Shown: piece by piece, positions 9,143 through 17,016 of the stretch
How the letters are laid out: every line of letters starts with the position of its first letter
Numbering within the stretch: the first letter of the stretch is position 1
Assembly: GCF_014137975.1 (NCBI RefSeq)
Contig: NZ_JACGWZ010000004.1
Span: forward strand, 372,001-436,000
Direction of reading: 5' to 3'
DNA: 64,000 nucleotides
Origin: Halosaccharopolyspora lacisalsi
GTDB lineage: Bacteria > Actinomycetota > Actinomycetes > Mycobacteriales > Pseudonocardiaceae
Made by a program: the position numbers and the translations under genes
The notes under the pieces: model-generated
What the model was told of the DNA's origin: nothing
Database searches by the model: none
What the model saw: only the letters and a program-made list of their open reading frames with translations

Positions 9143-9757
9143 TCACTGCGAATCATCATGAGCGGCGATCCGTGCTGCGAAGGCCGCATGCGGGGACTCG
9201 ACGAGCACCGATTCCCCGTCGGAGGAAGTGCGGGCGCGAGTCAACCGGGGCAGCGAGCCGATCGCGAACGGCACCACCGCTCCCAGTGGCAGGCCGAATC
9301 CGAGCATCACGGGCATCCCCAGTGCCGGGGACGCGTGTCCGATGACCAAGCGCGCGACGAACCCACCTACCAGCAGCACGATCCCACCCCAGAACATGAT
9401 GACCGAAGTGGTGAGGAGGGTGGTTCTGCGGAGTGCGCAGCGACGGCACAGTGGCCAGTCCCGGACGTAGGTGATGCGTACCTGCTGCGCCCACTGTCCT
9501 AATCGGTTCCCCACGCTCAGCACGTTGCCGCTCAGCGCTCGGCTGCCGGAGATGCGGGTCCGCGACTGCAGCGCGAGCTTCACCCGTCGGGAAGCCGGTC
9601 GTCCGTGCTTGGCGCACACCTCCGGCAACCGGCCCGGAGTGGTCACCACATCGCCCGGCACGGTCACGATCCCCTGCGACTGCCTCTGCTGCACGTGTAC
9701 TACCTCATGTCGGTTGTGCGACATATCCAAGTGCTTGGCCGATGCGCGCTGGAGCAC
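9143..9757 (-). CDS. Hypothetical membrane protein with cysteine-rich N-terminal region
   Basis: This is a protein of up to 204 residues, of a type seen in actinomycetes but without assigned function. A cytoplasmic N-terminal half contains LPEVCAKHGRPASRRVKLAL and RDWPLCRRCALRR, a Cys-His plus CxxC arrangement that could bind a metal. Two adjacent membrane helices follow (VIMFWGGIVLLVGGFVARLV and the LGFGLPLGAVVPFAIG stretch), then a charged tail. Starts at 9757, 9724 (ATG) or an internal GTG are all possible; none has a clear ribosome site. It is convergent with the pseudogene to its left and divergent from the RNase H gene. Confidence 0.6.
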   Translation of the reverse strand: MLQRASAKHLDMSHNRHEVVHVQQRQSQGIVTVPGDVVTTPGRLPEVCAKHGRPASRRVKLALQSRTRISGSRALSGNVLSVGNRLGQWAQQVRITYVRDWPLCRRCALRRTTLLTTSVIMFWGGIVLLVGGFVARLVIGHASPALGMPVMLGFGLPLGAVVPFAIGSLPRLTRARTSSDGESVLVESPHAAFAARIAAHDDSQ

Positions 9758-9855
9758 GACTGGTCGCCGGCGGAACCCTGCGCGATACCCGCGCCTTCAC
9801 GGTCTCAGTGTGCCGGTGGAGGCTTAGGGGGCACGTGCGGTTAGCGTGCTGAGTC

Positions 9856-10584
9856 ATGGTTGAACGCATGATCGCCGCGACAGACGGGGCCGCTCAGCCC
9901 AATCCGGGGCCTGCGGGCTGGGCGTGGGTGATGGGTGACGCCCGTGGACATCCGGCTCGGGGTGAGTCGGGATATCTCGGGGATGCGACGAACAACGTCG
10001 GTGAGCTCACCGCGGTGGCCGAACTGCTGAAAGCCACGGACTCGGCCGTTCCGCTGGAAGTGCGGATCGATTCCCAATACGCCATGAACGCCGTGACCAA
10101 GTGGCTCCCGAAGCAGCGTCAGCGTGGATTTACGACCACGGACGGAAAGCCCATCAAGAATCGGGACCTGATCGTGCACATCGATGAACTCCTGTCCGGT
10201 CGGGACATCACCTTCACCTGGGTTCGGGCACACCAGTCCGATGGTGATGCGCTGAACGCGCTCGCGGACCGTGCCGCTCAGGACACCGTTCGCCAACGAC
10301 GGGGCGATTCCTGGACCGGCGCGGCAAACGCCCCCGCTGTCGAGCTCTCGCAGCCCGCCCAGGACTCTTCAGTGCGAACGAACTCTCCGGCGACATCCGC
10401 TGCCGGTCGGTGCGGTGCCACGACCAAGGCCGGGAAACCGTGTCCCATCGAGCCACGCCCCTCGGGGCTGTGTCACGTGCACGATCCGACTGTGCAGTGC
10501 CAGGCGATCACGAGCAAGGGGAGGCCGTGCACGGCCGCGACCGGCGGGGAGCGGTGCAAGCAGCACCGCGACCAGGTTCTGTAG
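9856..10584 (+). CDS. RNase HI-type nuclease with two C-terminal cysteine/histidine knuckles
   Basis: This is a 242-residue protein. The first 150 residues are an RNase H domain with all catalytic carboxylates: Asp in AATDGAAQPNPGPAGWAW, Glu in NNVGELTAVAE, Asp in RIDSQYAMNAV and Asp in LNALADRAAQ; WVRAHQSD supplies the conserved loop His. A low-complexity linker leads to two tandem C-x(8)-C-x(9)-C-x(2)-H-like modules (CGATTKAGKPC to CHVH; CQAITSKGRPC to CKQH), which look like small zinc knuckles. Known RNase HI cleaves RNA in RNA-DNA hybrids; the knuckles would add nucleic-acid binding. It lies just outside the left tRNA-derived repeat. The domain call is firm; the physiological role is not. 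Confidence 0.85.
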   Translation: MVERMIAATDGAAQPNPGPAGWAWVMGDARGHPARGESGYLGDATNNVGELTAVAELLKATDSAVPLEVRIDSQYAMNAVTKWLPKQRQRGFTTTDGKPIKNRDLIVHIDELLSGRDITFTWVRAHQSDGDALNALADRAAQDTVRQRRGDSWTGAANAPAVELSQPAQDSSVRTNSPATSAAGRCGATTKAGKPCPIEPRPSGLCHVHDPTVQCQAITSKGRPCTAATGGERCKQHRDQVL

Positions 10585-10677
10585 TTCGGGAGGGCCCCGC
10601 CAACGACCCGGCCGCCGCCTGTCATGATCGTGGGCCCGAACCGTCGCGGCCACCACCCTTGTCCGCGCATTGGCCGT

Positions 10678-10837
10678 GTATTCGCCGTGAACACCCGCAC
10701 GAGGCCACACAGAGCCGGGTGCAACCGCAGACCCCGTGATCGGCCGCGCGCCGCGTCGTCGCAGGTCATCGGCCAGATTAGGCAGGTAAGAGAGGGTGCC
10801 CCGGTCCGATTCGAACGGACACTACACGGATTTTGAG
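10678..10837. repeat. Left copy of tRNA-associated direct repeat (attL candidate)
   Basis: This 160-bp segment matches 17234-17394 in the same orientation with about 88% identity by hand count (roughly 18 differences and one gap). Its last 40 bp are the 3' half of a tRNA, from the 3' end through the T-arm to the anticodon loop (ending TTTTGAG); the 5' half of the tRNA is absent. That is what is left when an element integrates at a tRNA 3' end. The first 29 bp are identical in both copies. It is interpreted as one attachment-site half of an integrated element. Confidence 0.8.
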
Positions 10838-11254
10838 TGCTTCCGCGATCATGCCTCTGACCTGCGGTGATGGCGTGGCGTGGCTCGGTTTGTCCGTGTA
10901 TTGGCCGCATGGCGCTCTCGCAGCTCTTCAATGCCATTGATCTTCCCCCCGCAGAACCAGACACGTGGATTGTGTGGTCCGAGGGCAGGCAGTGATCCCG
11001 CTGCTTGAGACTTGTCGGCGGGACGCCTTGCTCAGCAGCGACAGGAGCAGCTGACCGGGTCACCGAGCTCCACCGCTGACACCGCGGCTGCTTACACCCA
11101 GGGCTGACAGCCCCGTCGTTGATCCACCGGAGGCCTTTTCGCGTCTCGCGGTCGACGTCGATCGCCGCAGCAAGATCTCGGATGTGTACAGGTGCCCGTT
11201 GCGGTGCATTCTAGAAGTGCTGCCCACGACGACACCACACACGGTTGGCGAAGC
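10838..11254. other. Element end between attL candidate and signalling gene
   Basis: No gene is supported in these 417 bp. The first 70 bp (to 10907, ending CGTGTATTGGCCG) are shared without gaps with the middle att-like copy at 13691-13760, so they belong to the mobile element, probably an integrase arm region. The rest is unremarkable upstream sequence of the PAS-GGDEF-EAL gene. Confidence 0.5.
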
Positions 11255-13378
11255 ATGACCGGACCACGAGACCAAGAGCACCCCACCCATGACGAGGGAA
11301 GGGGATACCCGCCCTCGCGGGACGAGGTCAGTCAGCGGCTCGCTCTGCTCCCGGAGAGCATGAACGAGTACGCGATCTTCTCGCTGGACGCGGAGGGCCG
11401 CGTCCAGAGCTGGAACGCCAACGCCGAGCGCGTCGAGGGATACAGCACCGTCGATATCATCGGCAGGCACTTCTCGGTGTTCTACCCGTCGGAGCAGATC
11501 GCCACCGGGTACCCGGACTGGGAACTGGAACGGGCCGCCGAGGTCGGCTTCTACATCGACGAGGGCTGGCGCCTGCGCAAGGACGGCAGCCGCTTCCTGG
11601 CCCACGTCGTCATCACGGTGCAGCGGACGCCGGAGGGGATGCTGAGCGGTTTCATCAAGGTGGTCCGGGACATCACCGAGGCCCGGGAGCGGGAGCGGCG
11701 GTCGCGTCGGAGGTTCACCGACTTGTTCCACCTCGCGCCGGTGGGCATCTGCGTGCTCGACGACTCCGAGCGACTGCTGGACGCCAACAGCGCGCTGTGC
11801 GATCTGCTGGGGTACGGCCTGTCCGAGATCCACGGCAAGACCGCCGCCGATCTGCTGCACCCTCGGGACGGGGACGGGGGCTTCATCCCGGCGACGACGG
11901 AACCGGGGGTGTCACCGGACCGGGGGGACGCGTCCCAACGGGTACTGGCCCGGTCGGACGGGCAGCAGGTGATCTGCGACGTGCACAGCACGTTGTCGGT
12001 CCAGGAGGACGGGAGCCGGTTCTGGTTGGTGGGGATCCAGGACATCAGCGAGCGAATCCGCCACACGGAGGAACTGCACTACCAGGCCACCCACGACGAT
12101 CTGACGGGGTTGCTCAACCGCAAGGGCCTCAGCGAACTGCTCGAGGAGCTGCGCGGGGGCCCCACCGGACGGTTCGCCGGGCTGTACTGCGACATCGACA
12201 ACTTCAAACGGGTCAACGACTCGCTCGGTCACGAGGCCGGTGACGAGCTGCTGATGTCGCTGGCTCGCCGCCTGCGCGGTGGGCTACCGGAGCAATGCAC
12301 GGCGGCCCGGCTCTCCGGCGACGAGTTCCTGATCGTCTGCTCGGACATCGACGCCGTCGGCGGCCTGGAGGCGTTCGCGACTTGGGCCGCGGAATTCCTG
12401 AACACGGCTATGCCGATGCGCGGAGAGATAGTTCGCGTGTCGGCCTCCGTCGGCGCCGCGATGCTCGATCCCGCCACCATGACCGCCGAGGACCTGATGC
12501 GGCTCGCCGACGCGGCGATGCTCAAGGCCAAGTCGGGCGGAGCTGGGCGCACGTCGCTGGCCGATTCCCGTGAGGTCGCCGCGCTCAGCGAACAGGTACG
12601 CTTGGAGGAGGAACTGCGCCAGGCGATCGACAACGACGGCCTGGCCCTGCGGTACCAGCCGCTGGTCGACCGGCACGGCACGGTGGTGATGGCCGAGGCG
12701 CTGCTGCGCTGGCCCCACCCCGAGCGGGGACAGCTGGCTCCGGACGTCATCATCCCAGTGGCCGAGCAGGGCGATCTGCTGCGCTCCCTGGACCTCTGGG
12801 TGCTGCGCACAGCGATGCGCGAGGCGGCGGGCTGGCCGCAGTCGAACGGGGGCCCGGTGAACATCGCGGTGAATCTGGGCGGCCTGCTCCCCGCCGATCC
12901 GTCCTTCGTCGATGAGATCCGCGCCGTCGTCACCGACAGCGACCTCGACTGGCACCGCGTGATCCTGGAGGTGCTGGAAACCGTCCTGGTGGACCTGCCC
13001 GAACAGCCGCGGGAAGCCATGACCGAACTCTCAGAGAAGGGGGTGCGGTTCGCCATGGACGACTTCGGCATCGGCTACTCCTCGCTGGCCCGCTTGAACG
13101 AGCTTCCAACGCAGATCATCAAGCTCGATCGCCGATTCGTCTCCAGGTTGGACACCAGTGCCGCCGACTACGCCATCGCTCGGGCCGTGGTGGACATGGC
13201 CCGTGCCATGGGGCGTGCCTGCGTCGCCGAAGGGGTCGAGACCGCCACCCAGTTCCGGTTGCTCGACGGGCTCGGGGTGGACGTCTTCCAGGGCTTCCTG
13301 TTCTCCCGGCCGCTCCCGCCCGCCGAACTCCGCGCCCTGCTCGACAGCGGACCGCTGCCCGTGCCGGCCGGCGAGTGA
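11255..13378 (+). CDS. PAS-PAS-GGDEF-EAL cyclic-di-GMP signalling protein
   Basis: This is a 707-residue cytoplasmic protein that likely makes and/or degrades cyclic di-GMP. A first PAS domain lies at about residues 30-140 (EYAIFSLDAEGRVQSWNANA), a second at 150-270 (FTDLFHLAPVGICVLDDSE). The GGDEF domain at 280-440 has CDIDNFKRVNDSLGHEAGD and the signature RLSGDEF, with Ser replacing the first Gly, so cyclase activity is uncertain. The EAL domain at 450-700 keeps MAEALLRW, MDDFGIGYSSLARL and CVAEGVET, so phosphodiesterase activity is plausible. A GTG at 11192 could extend it by 21 residues; I prefer the ATG at 11255. No membrane segment. It lies between two att-like repeats and is the intact relative of the pseudogene at 8.1-9.1 kb. 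Confidence 0.88.
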   Translation: MTGPRDQEHPTHDEGRGYPPSRDEVSQRLALLPESMNEYAIFSLDAEGRVQSWNANAERVEGYSTVDIIGRHFSVFYPSEQIATGYPDWELERAAEVGFYIDEGWRLRKDGSRFLAHVVITVQRTPEGMLSGFIKVVRDITEARERERRSRRRFTDLFHLAPVGICVLDDSERLLDANSALCDLLGYGLSEIHGKTAADLLHPRDGDGGFIPATTEPGVSPDRGDASQRVLARSDGQQVICDVHSTLSVQEDGSRFWLVGIQDISERIRHTEELHYQATHDDLTGLLNRKGLSELLEELRGGPTGRFAGLYCDIDNFKRVNDSLGHEAGDELLMSLARRLRGGLPEQCTAARLSGDEFLIVCSDIDAVGGLEAFATWAAEFLNTAMPMRGEIVRVSASVGAAMLDPATMTAEDLMRLADAAMLKAKSGGAGRTSLADSREVAALSEQVRLEEELRQAIDNDGLALRYQPLVDRHGTVVMAEALLRWPHPERGQLAPDVIIPVAEQGDLLRSLDLWVLRTAMREAAGWPQSNGGPVNIAVNLGGLLPADPSFVDEIRAVVTDSDLDWHRVILEVLETVLVDLPEQPREAMTELSEKGVRFAMDDFGIGYSSLARLNELPTQIIKLDRRFVSRLDTSAADYAIARAVVDMARAMGRACVAEGVETATQFRLLDGLGVDVFQGFLFSRPLPPAELRALLDSGPLPVPAGE

Positions 13379-13625
13379 AGCCGGCTCGGTAACCGCCCCA
13401 CAGGTCTGACGGGGCTGCCCCGATCTCCACGGGTCACCGGGCCTGCGGACGAGGGAGACTGAGTATTGTCGAGTGTACGGAAGATCCAGATCCGGCCAGG
13501 AGTGGTACCCCGACCGAGCGCCCGCGGACGGCGCCACGAGCCGACATCTCCGATGCCGCACTGACTTGATTACCGGACCGGCAGACGCCGTACTCGTTCG
13601 AGCTTAGCGTTGTCGAAAGTGAAGG

Positions 13626-13760
13626 GCCGGTTCAGGGTGGTACGAGCGATGCCCCGGTCAGATTCGAACTGACACAACACGGATCTTGATTCCATCCACG
13701 ATCTTGCCCATGAGCTGAAGTGATGGTGTGACGTGGTCCGGCTTGTACGTGTATTGGCCG
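13626..13760. repeat. Middle, diverged att-like copy containing a tRNA 3' half
   Basis: From 13651 to 13760 this aligns without gaps to 10798-10907 with about 82% identity by hand count, ending in the identical CGTGTATTGGCCG. The tRNA-derived part keeps the TTCGAA T-loop and a CAA-type anticodon loop, but both sides of the T-stem differ in compensating fashion (CCG/CGG becomes CAG/CTG). The 25 bp before it also resemble the flank of the other two copies. No 5' tRNA half is present. The 13379-13625 stretch before it holds no gene, only GTCGAGTGTACGG (13468-13480), which also occurs upstream of the intact tRNA. Confidence 0.65.
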
Positions 13761-13831
13761 TGTGTCGACAGGAAGCCTTGCGACTACGGGACACTGGAGG
13801 CGAGTGTGAGCGGCAGGAGTGAAGGGCAAGC

Positions 13832-14292
13832 GTGGCTGAGCGAGGAACGTATCGCATGATCGCGGCGGAGCTGGAGCAACGGATCAGGTCCGGTGAGTAT
13901 GCGCCTGGCACCTTGCTGCCGTTCGAGCCGACTTTGGCGTGCAAGCACTCGGTAGTCCGAAACACGGTCCGGGCGGCCCTCGAAGTGCTCGAGGATGCGG
14001 AACTCGTTGAAGTCCTGCCGGGGCACGGGCGGCGAGTCAGTGGCCAGGCTCCTCGGCCAGTGCGACGACGGCCTACGAGCGGCTCGCCGCCACTCTGCGC
14101 GAGAGAGTCGCAGCGGGGGACTTCGAGCCGGATACACCGCTTCCCAGTGAGGTACGGCTGCAGGAGGAGCACGGCGTCTCCAGGAACACCGCCCGCCGGG
14201 CCTACCGACTCCTGGAGGACGAAGGCACGATCGTCATTCGACATGGAGCCAGTGCGTTCGTGGCACCGGAAGGCAGCGACACGACCGCCTAG
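13832..14292 (+). pseudogene. Two-domain GntR-type regulator interrupted by a frameshift
   Basis: The first frame from GTG 13832 gives a GntR winged helix (IAAELEQRIRSGEYAPGTLL, then VRNTVRAALEVLEDAELVEV) ending near GHGRRVSG. A second, complete winged helix continues in another frame from about 14041 to the TAG at 14290 (YERLAATLRERVAAGDFEPD, VSRNTARRAYRLLEDEGTIV). Single proteins with two such wings are typical next to NUDIX genes in actinomycete integrative elements. The frames change between about 14035 and 14065, so one small indel separates them: either a true lesion or a sequencing error. The first frame read alone would produce a 170-residue protein with an out-of-frame tail. Confidence 0.75.
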
Positions 14293-14318
14293 CGGCAGAT
14301 CGGCAGGGACGGACCCGT

Positions 14319-14870
14319 ATGGACCAGCCCGAGAAGAACGGTGAGTGGCTCGTACACGGCGAACGGACGATCTACGACAGCGAGTGGGTCCGCGTCGACC
14401 TTGCCGATATCACGGTCCCATCAGGGGAACGCTTCGAGCATCACAAGGTCTGGCTCCCGCCTGCGGCCATGACACTCGTGCTGGATGACGAGGAACGGCA
14501 CGTGCTGCTCGCGTACCGGCATCGCTTCGTCGCCGACGTCTGGAACTACGAGCTTCCCGGTGGGCTTCTGAACGAGGACGAGCCTGCGGCCGTGACCGCG
14601 GCTCGAGAACTGGAGGAAGAGGCAGGATATCGGCCCCGTTCGATGGAGCACCTGACGACCTTCGAGCCCATGATCGGAACCGTCACGAATCCCCATCACG
14701 TCTATCTCGCAAGAGGGGTAGAAAGCGTGGCCGATAGTGTGGAGCTGAACGAGGGTGAGTTCACCTGGGTTCCGGTCGACGAACTGCCGAAGTTGGTTTC
14801 GTCGGGACAGATCGTCAACTCGGGGACACTCGTGGCGGTTCTCCACTACCTGGCGTTCAATCCCCGCTAA
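14319..14870 (+). CDS. NUDIX hydrolase (ADP-ribose pyrophosphatase-like)
   Basis: This is a 183-residue hydrolase of nucleoside-diphosphate-X compounds. The full NUDIX box is visible, from GLLNEDEPAAV to ARELEEEAGY (GX5EX7REUXEEXGU satisfied), preceded by VWNYELPGG as in ADP-ribose pyrophosphatases. N-terminal YDSEWVRVDLADITVPSGE and the downstream TFEPMIGTVTNPHHVYLA strand fit that subfamily. It starts 26 bp after the GntR pseudogene, a pairing common in actinomycete mobile elements. Its end overlaps the end of the convergent regulator fragment. Substrate is inferred only. Confidence 0.85.
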   Translation: MDQPEKNGEWLVHGERTIYDSEWVRVDLADITVPSGERFEHHKVWLPPAAMTLVLDDEERHVLLAYRHRFVADVWNYELPGGLLNEDEPAAVTAARELEEEAGYRPRSMEHLTTFEPMIGTVTNPHHVYLARGVESVADSVELNEGEFTWVPVDELPKLVSSGQIVNSGTLVAVLHYLAFNPR

Positions 14871-15180
14871 TTCTGTAGCTTTTCGATGCGGGCGCGCTGA
14901 CGAGCTGATCCGGTGTTTCCGGCCAGCTCTTCAGCGCGCTTCGCATGTGTACGGGCCCCGTCTTCTTCGCCGCGAGCCTTGAGTGCCAGTGCCAGATCCA
15001 CGCGGAGTCCCGCCTCCGCTCGTCGGAAGTGTCCTCCGGCGAGCCCGTCGAGTGCGGAGTTCAGGTCGTTGACGGCTTCGTCCGCTCCCAATCGTGCCAG
15101 GCAGTGCCCGCGCCACCGAGCCAAATAAGTGCTGTTCAGGGCGAGAAAGGGAAGTTCAGGGTCGCTGTCGTCTGCCGAGT
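14867..15180 (-). pseudogene. C-terminal fragment of an XRE/TPR-type transcriptional regulator
   Basis: About 100 residues read like the end of the actinomycete helix-turn-helix regulators that carry C-terminal tetratricopeptide-type helices: DPELPFLALNSTYLARWRG, EAVNDLNSALDGL, RAEAGLRVDLALALKARGE, ARTHAKRAEELAGNTGSARQ. The HTH and most repeats are missing. The homology stops at about 15178; upstream of that the frame is merely antisense to the integrase stub. The reading frame stays open to 15244 by chance. Not expected to bind DNA. Confidence 0.7.
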
Positions 15181-15383
15181 TCGCTTCGCCGCTGGCGAAG
15201 CGGCCGTACGACCTTCGGCACGCTGCGGTGTCGACGTGGCTCAACGCTGGTGTCCCGCCGACTCAGGTCGCCGAATGGGCGGGCCACAGCGTGACCGTGC
15301 TGCTGCAGATCTACGCCAAGACTCTCGTCGGGCAGGAGGAAGCCGCTCGACGTCGGGTTCAGCAAGCCCTCGAAGGGGAGTAG
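15180..15383 (+). pseudogene. C-terminal stub of a tyrosine-recombinase integrase
   Basis: The last 65 or so residues of a phage/ICE-type integrase: SPLAKRPYDLRHAAVSTWLN carries the conserved Arg and His, GVPPTQVAEWAGHSV contains the second His, and VLLQIYAKTLVGQEEAA supplies the catalytic Tyr. Everything before KRPYDLRH, about 300 residues, is absent, and the stub abuts the regulator fragment at about 15180. The element can therefore no longer excise with its own enzyme. It identifies the region as a former integrative element. Confidence 0.85.
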
Positions 15384-15462
15384 ACCCTTGACTGTTTACG
15401 GCAATCAGCCCCACGAGGACCAGCACAGTTGCGATCATGATCGAGTGCGGAAAGGCGTAGCT

Positions 15463-17016
15463 GTGCCGAGCCCGGTGACGCGGGCGTGGCGGCGTGCGAG
15501 GCGAGTCCAGTGGCCGGCGTGGGGCCGGTTCGGCGGGCTCATGTTGCTGGTAGTCGGAGTGCTGGCCTGGGTTCCGGTGGACTGGCTGGGGCTGGCCACG
15601 TGGCTGTGGAGTCTCCTGGCTTCTTGGGGAACCTTCAAACTTCCGGGACTAGCGTCGCTGGCTGGTGCTGGGCTCCTGGTCGTGGGCATACTCCCGGCGG
15701 TGATCGCGCGGTCACGGAGTTGGCAGCGCGCTGGCGAGCGCCCGGAAGTGCAGCCGCTACGCCGATGGAAGGTAGTGCTGGCGGCAATCACGATCGCGAT
15801 CGCGGTCGTAGCCGCAGGGTGGTGGCTGCTGGGGCTGGCCACCCACGCGCAGGATCCGGCCAAAGCGCGTATCGACGCGGTGCGCGCCGCCATGACCCTG
15901 GGCGCTGGGCTGGTCGGAATGGTGGTGCTGTGGCTGACCGGCCGCAAACAATGGTTAGCCGAGCGCACCCAGCGCCACAACGAGACCGACGCCACTGAGA
16001 AACGCGTCACCGAGCTCTACACTGCCGCCGCACAACAGTTGGCCTCGGACAAAGCCCCGGTGCGTCTGGCCGGGCTGTACGCCCTGGAACGGCTCGGACA
16101 GACCAACCCCATTCATCGCCAGACCATCGTCAACCTACTGTGCGCCTACCTGCGCATGCCCTACACCCCACCCGAACCCAAGGCCGAGTCCGAGGCCAGC
16201 TCGGAGTCAGTGACGTCCGCCGAGCACCTGGCCGGCCAATCCCAGCAAGACGGAGCGGCACAGCCGCTGCTGCTCGACCTAGCGCCTACTCTGGCAGAGG
16301 CTGCCGGGCTGTCGTTGGATGCCGCCGACCAGCAACAGCAGGAACACCAGGTCCGACTGACAGCCCAACGGCTGCTGGCCCATCACCTACGGCCCGACGG
16401 GCACGACCAGTCCATCTCCGAATACTGGGGTGGGCAAGACGGCACGGGCCTGGACCTCGACCTGTCCGGGGCCGTTCTCTACGATTGGGACCTTGAGCAT
16501 TGTCGAGTGCGCCGCGCCGATTTCACTAACGCTCACTTCCACTTTATCGCCGCATTTGGCGGGGCGCAGTTTCACGGTATCACTTCGTTTGATGGAGTGC
16601 AGTTTTACGATATCACTTCGTTTGGTGATGTTCATTTCTATGGCGATGCTATATTTGGTGGGGCGCAGTTCCACGGTGATGCCAGATTTGGTGGGGTACA
16701 GTTTCATGAAATGGCCATATTTGACGATGTGCATTTCTATGGCGATGTCGGATTTGCTAAGGCGCAGTTCCACGTCATTATCGGACTTTTTGGGGTGCAG
16801 TTTCACGGTGATGCTGTTTTTGATGAGGTGTGGATACGGCTGGATATTGAGAACGCGCTCGATCCATTTTGGCTGCCGGGGTGGACGGTGCGCGTAGCTG
16901 ATCCCGGCGACGGCCAGACTGGTCGGTGGGGTCTGCTCGTGTCCGAGGAAGATGATCCAGCGAATGTGGAAGCGGCTGCCTCACCATCAGATGAGGAGGA
17001 AAGAGCCAACGAGTAG
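15463..17016 (+). CDS. Membrane-anchored protein with 11-residue (Pentapeptide_3-like) repeats
   Basis: This is a 517-residue protein. Four membrane helices occupy roughly residues 25-165 (e.g. GGLMLLVVGVLAWVPV, LAGAGLLVVGILPAVIA, VVLAAITIAIAVVAAGWW, TLGAGLVGMVVLWLTG). A cytoplasmic helical domain follows with TELYTAAAQQLASDKAPVR and RLAGLYALERLGQ, then a Gln/Glu-rich linker, then nine tandem 11-residue units of the form FGGAQFHGDAR at 16522-16818, and a short acidic tail. GTG 15463 has GGAAAGG upstream; a TTG at 15388 would add 25 unconvincing residues. The repeat DNA is near 50% GC, far below its surroundings. Such proteins are common in actinomycete islands; function unknown. Confidence 0.8.
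   Translation: MPSPVTRAWRRARRVQWPAWGRFGGLMLLVVGVLAWVPVDWLGLATWLWSLLASWGTFKLPGLASLAGAGLLVVGILPAVIARSRSWQRAGERPEVQPLRRWKVVLAAITIAIAVVAAGWWLLGLATHAQDPAKARIDAVRAAMTLGAGLVGMVVLWLTGRKQWLAERTQRHNETDATEKRVTELYTAAAQQLASDKAPVRLAGLYALERLGQTNPIHRQTIVNLLCAYLRMPYTPPEPKAESEASSESVTSAEHLAGQSQQDGAAQPLLLDLAPTLAEAAGLSLDAADQQQQEHQVRLTAQRLLAHHLRPDGHDQSISEYWGGQDGTGLDLDLSGAVLYDWDLEHCRVRRADFTNAHFHFIAAFGGAQFHGITSFDGVQFYDITSFGDVHFYGDAIFGGAQFHGDARFGGVQFHEMAIFDDVHFYGDVGFAKAQFHVIIGLFGVQFHGDAVFDEVWIRLDIENALDPFWLPGWTVRVADPGDGQTGRWGLLVSEEDDPANVEAAASPSDEEERANE
16522..16818 (+). repeat. Nine tandem 33-bp coding units
   Basis: Within the membrane protein gene, nine consecutive 33-bp units each encode F-x-x-[AV]-[QH]-F-[HY]-x-x-x-x. 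Phe recurs at alternating spacings of 5 and 6 residues. Units are diverged but share stretches such as TTTGGTGGGG and CAGTTCCACGGTGATG. The period of 11 residues matches the Pentapeptide_3 type rather than the classical A(D/N)LXX pentapeptide. Confidence 0.8.

Noticed and set aside
10798-10837. A second tRNA gene at the left repeat
   Set aside because: Only the 3' half is present; the sequence beyond the anticodon loop cannot form the D-arm or acceptor stem.
15388-15462. TTG start extending the repeat membrane protein
   Set aside because: No ribosome binding site; 25 residues of no family similarity overlapping the end of the integrase stub; GTG 15463 is better.
16522-16818. CRISPR-like array
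   Set aside because: Units are 33 bp with no unique spacers and are in frame within a protein gene; they are coding repeats. No CRISPR array or cas gene was seen anywhere in the window.
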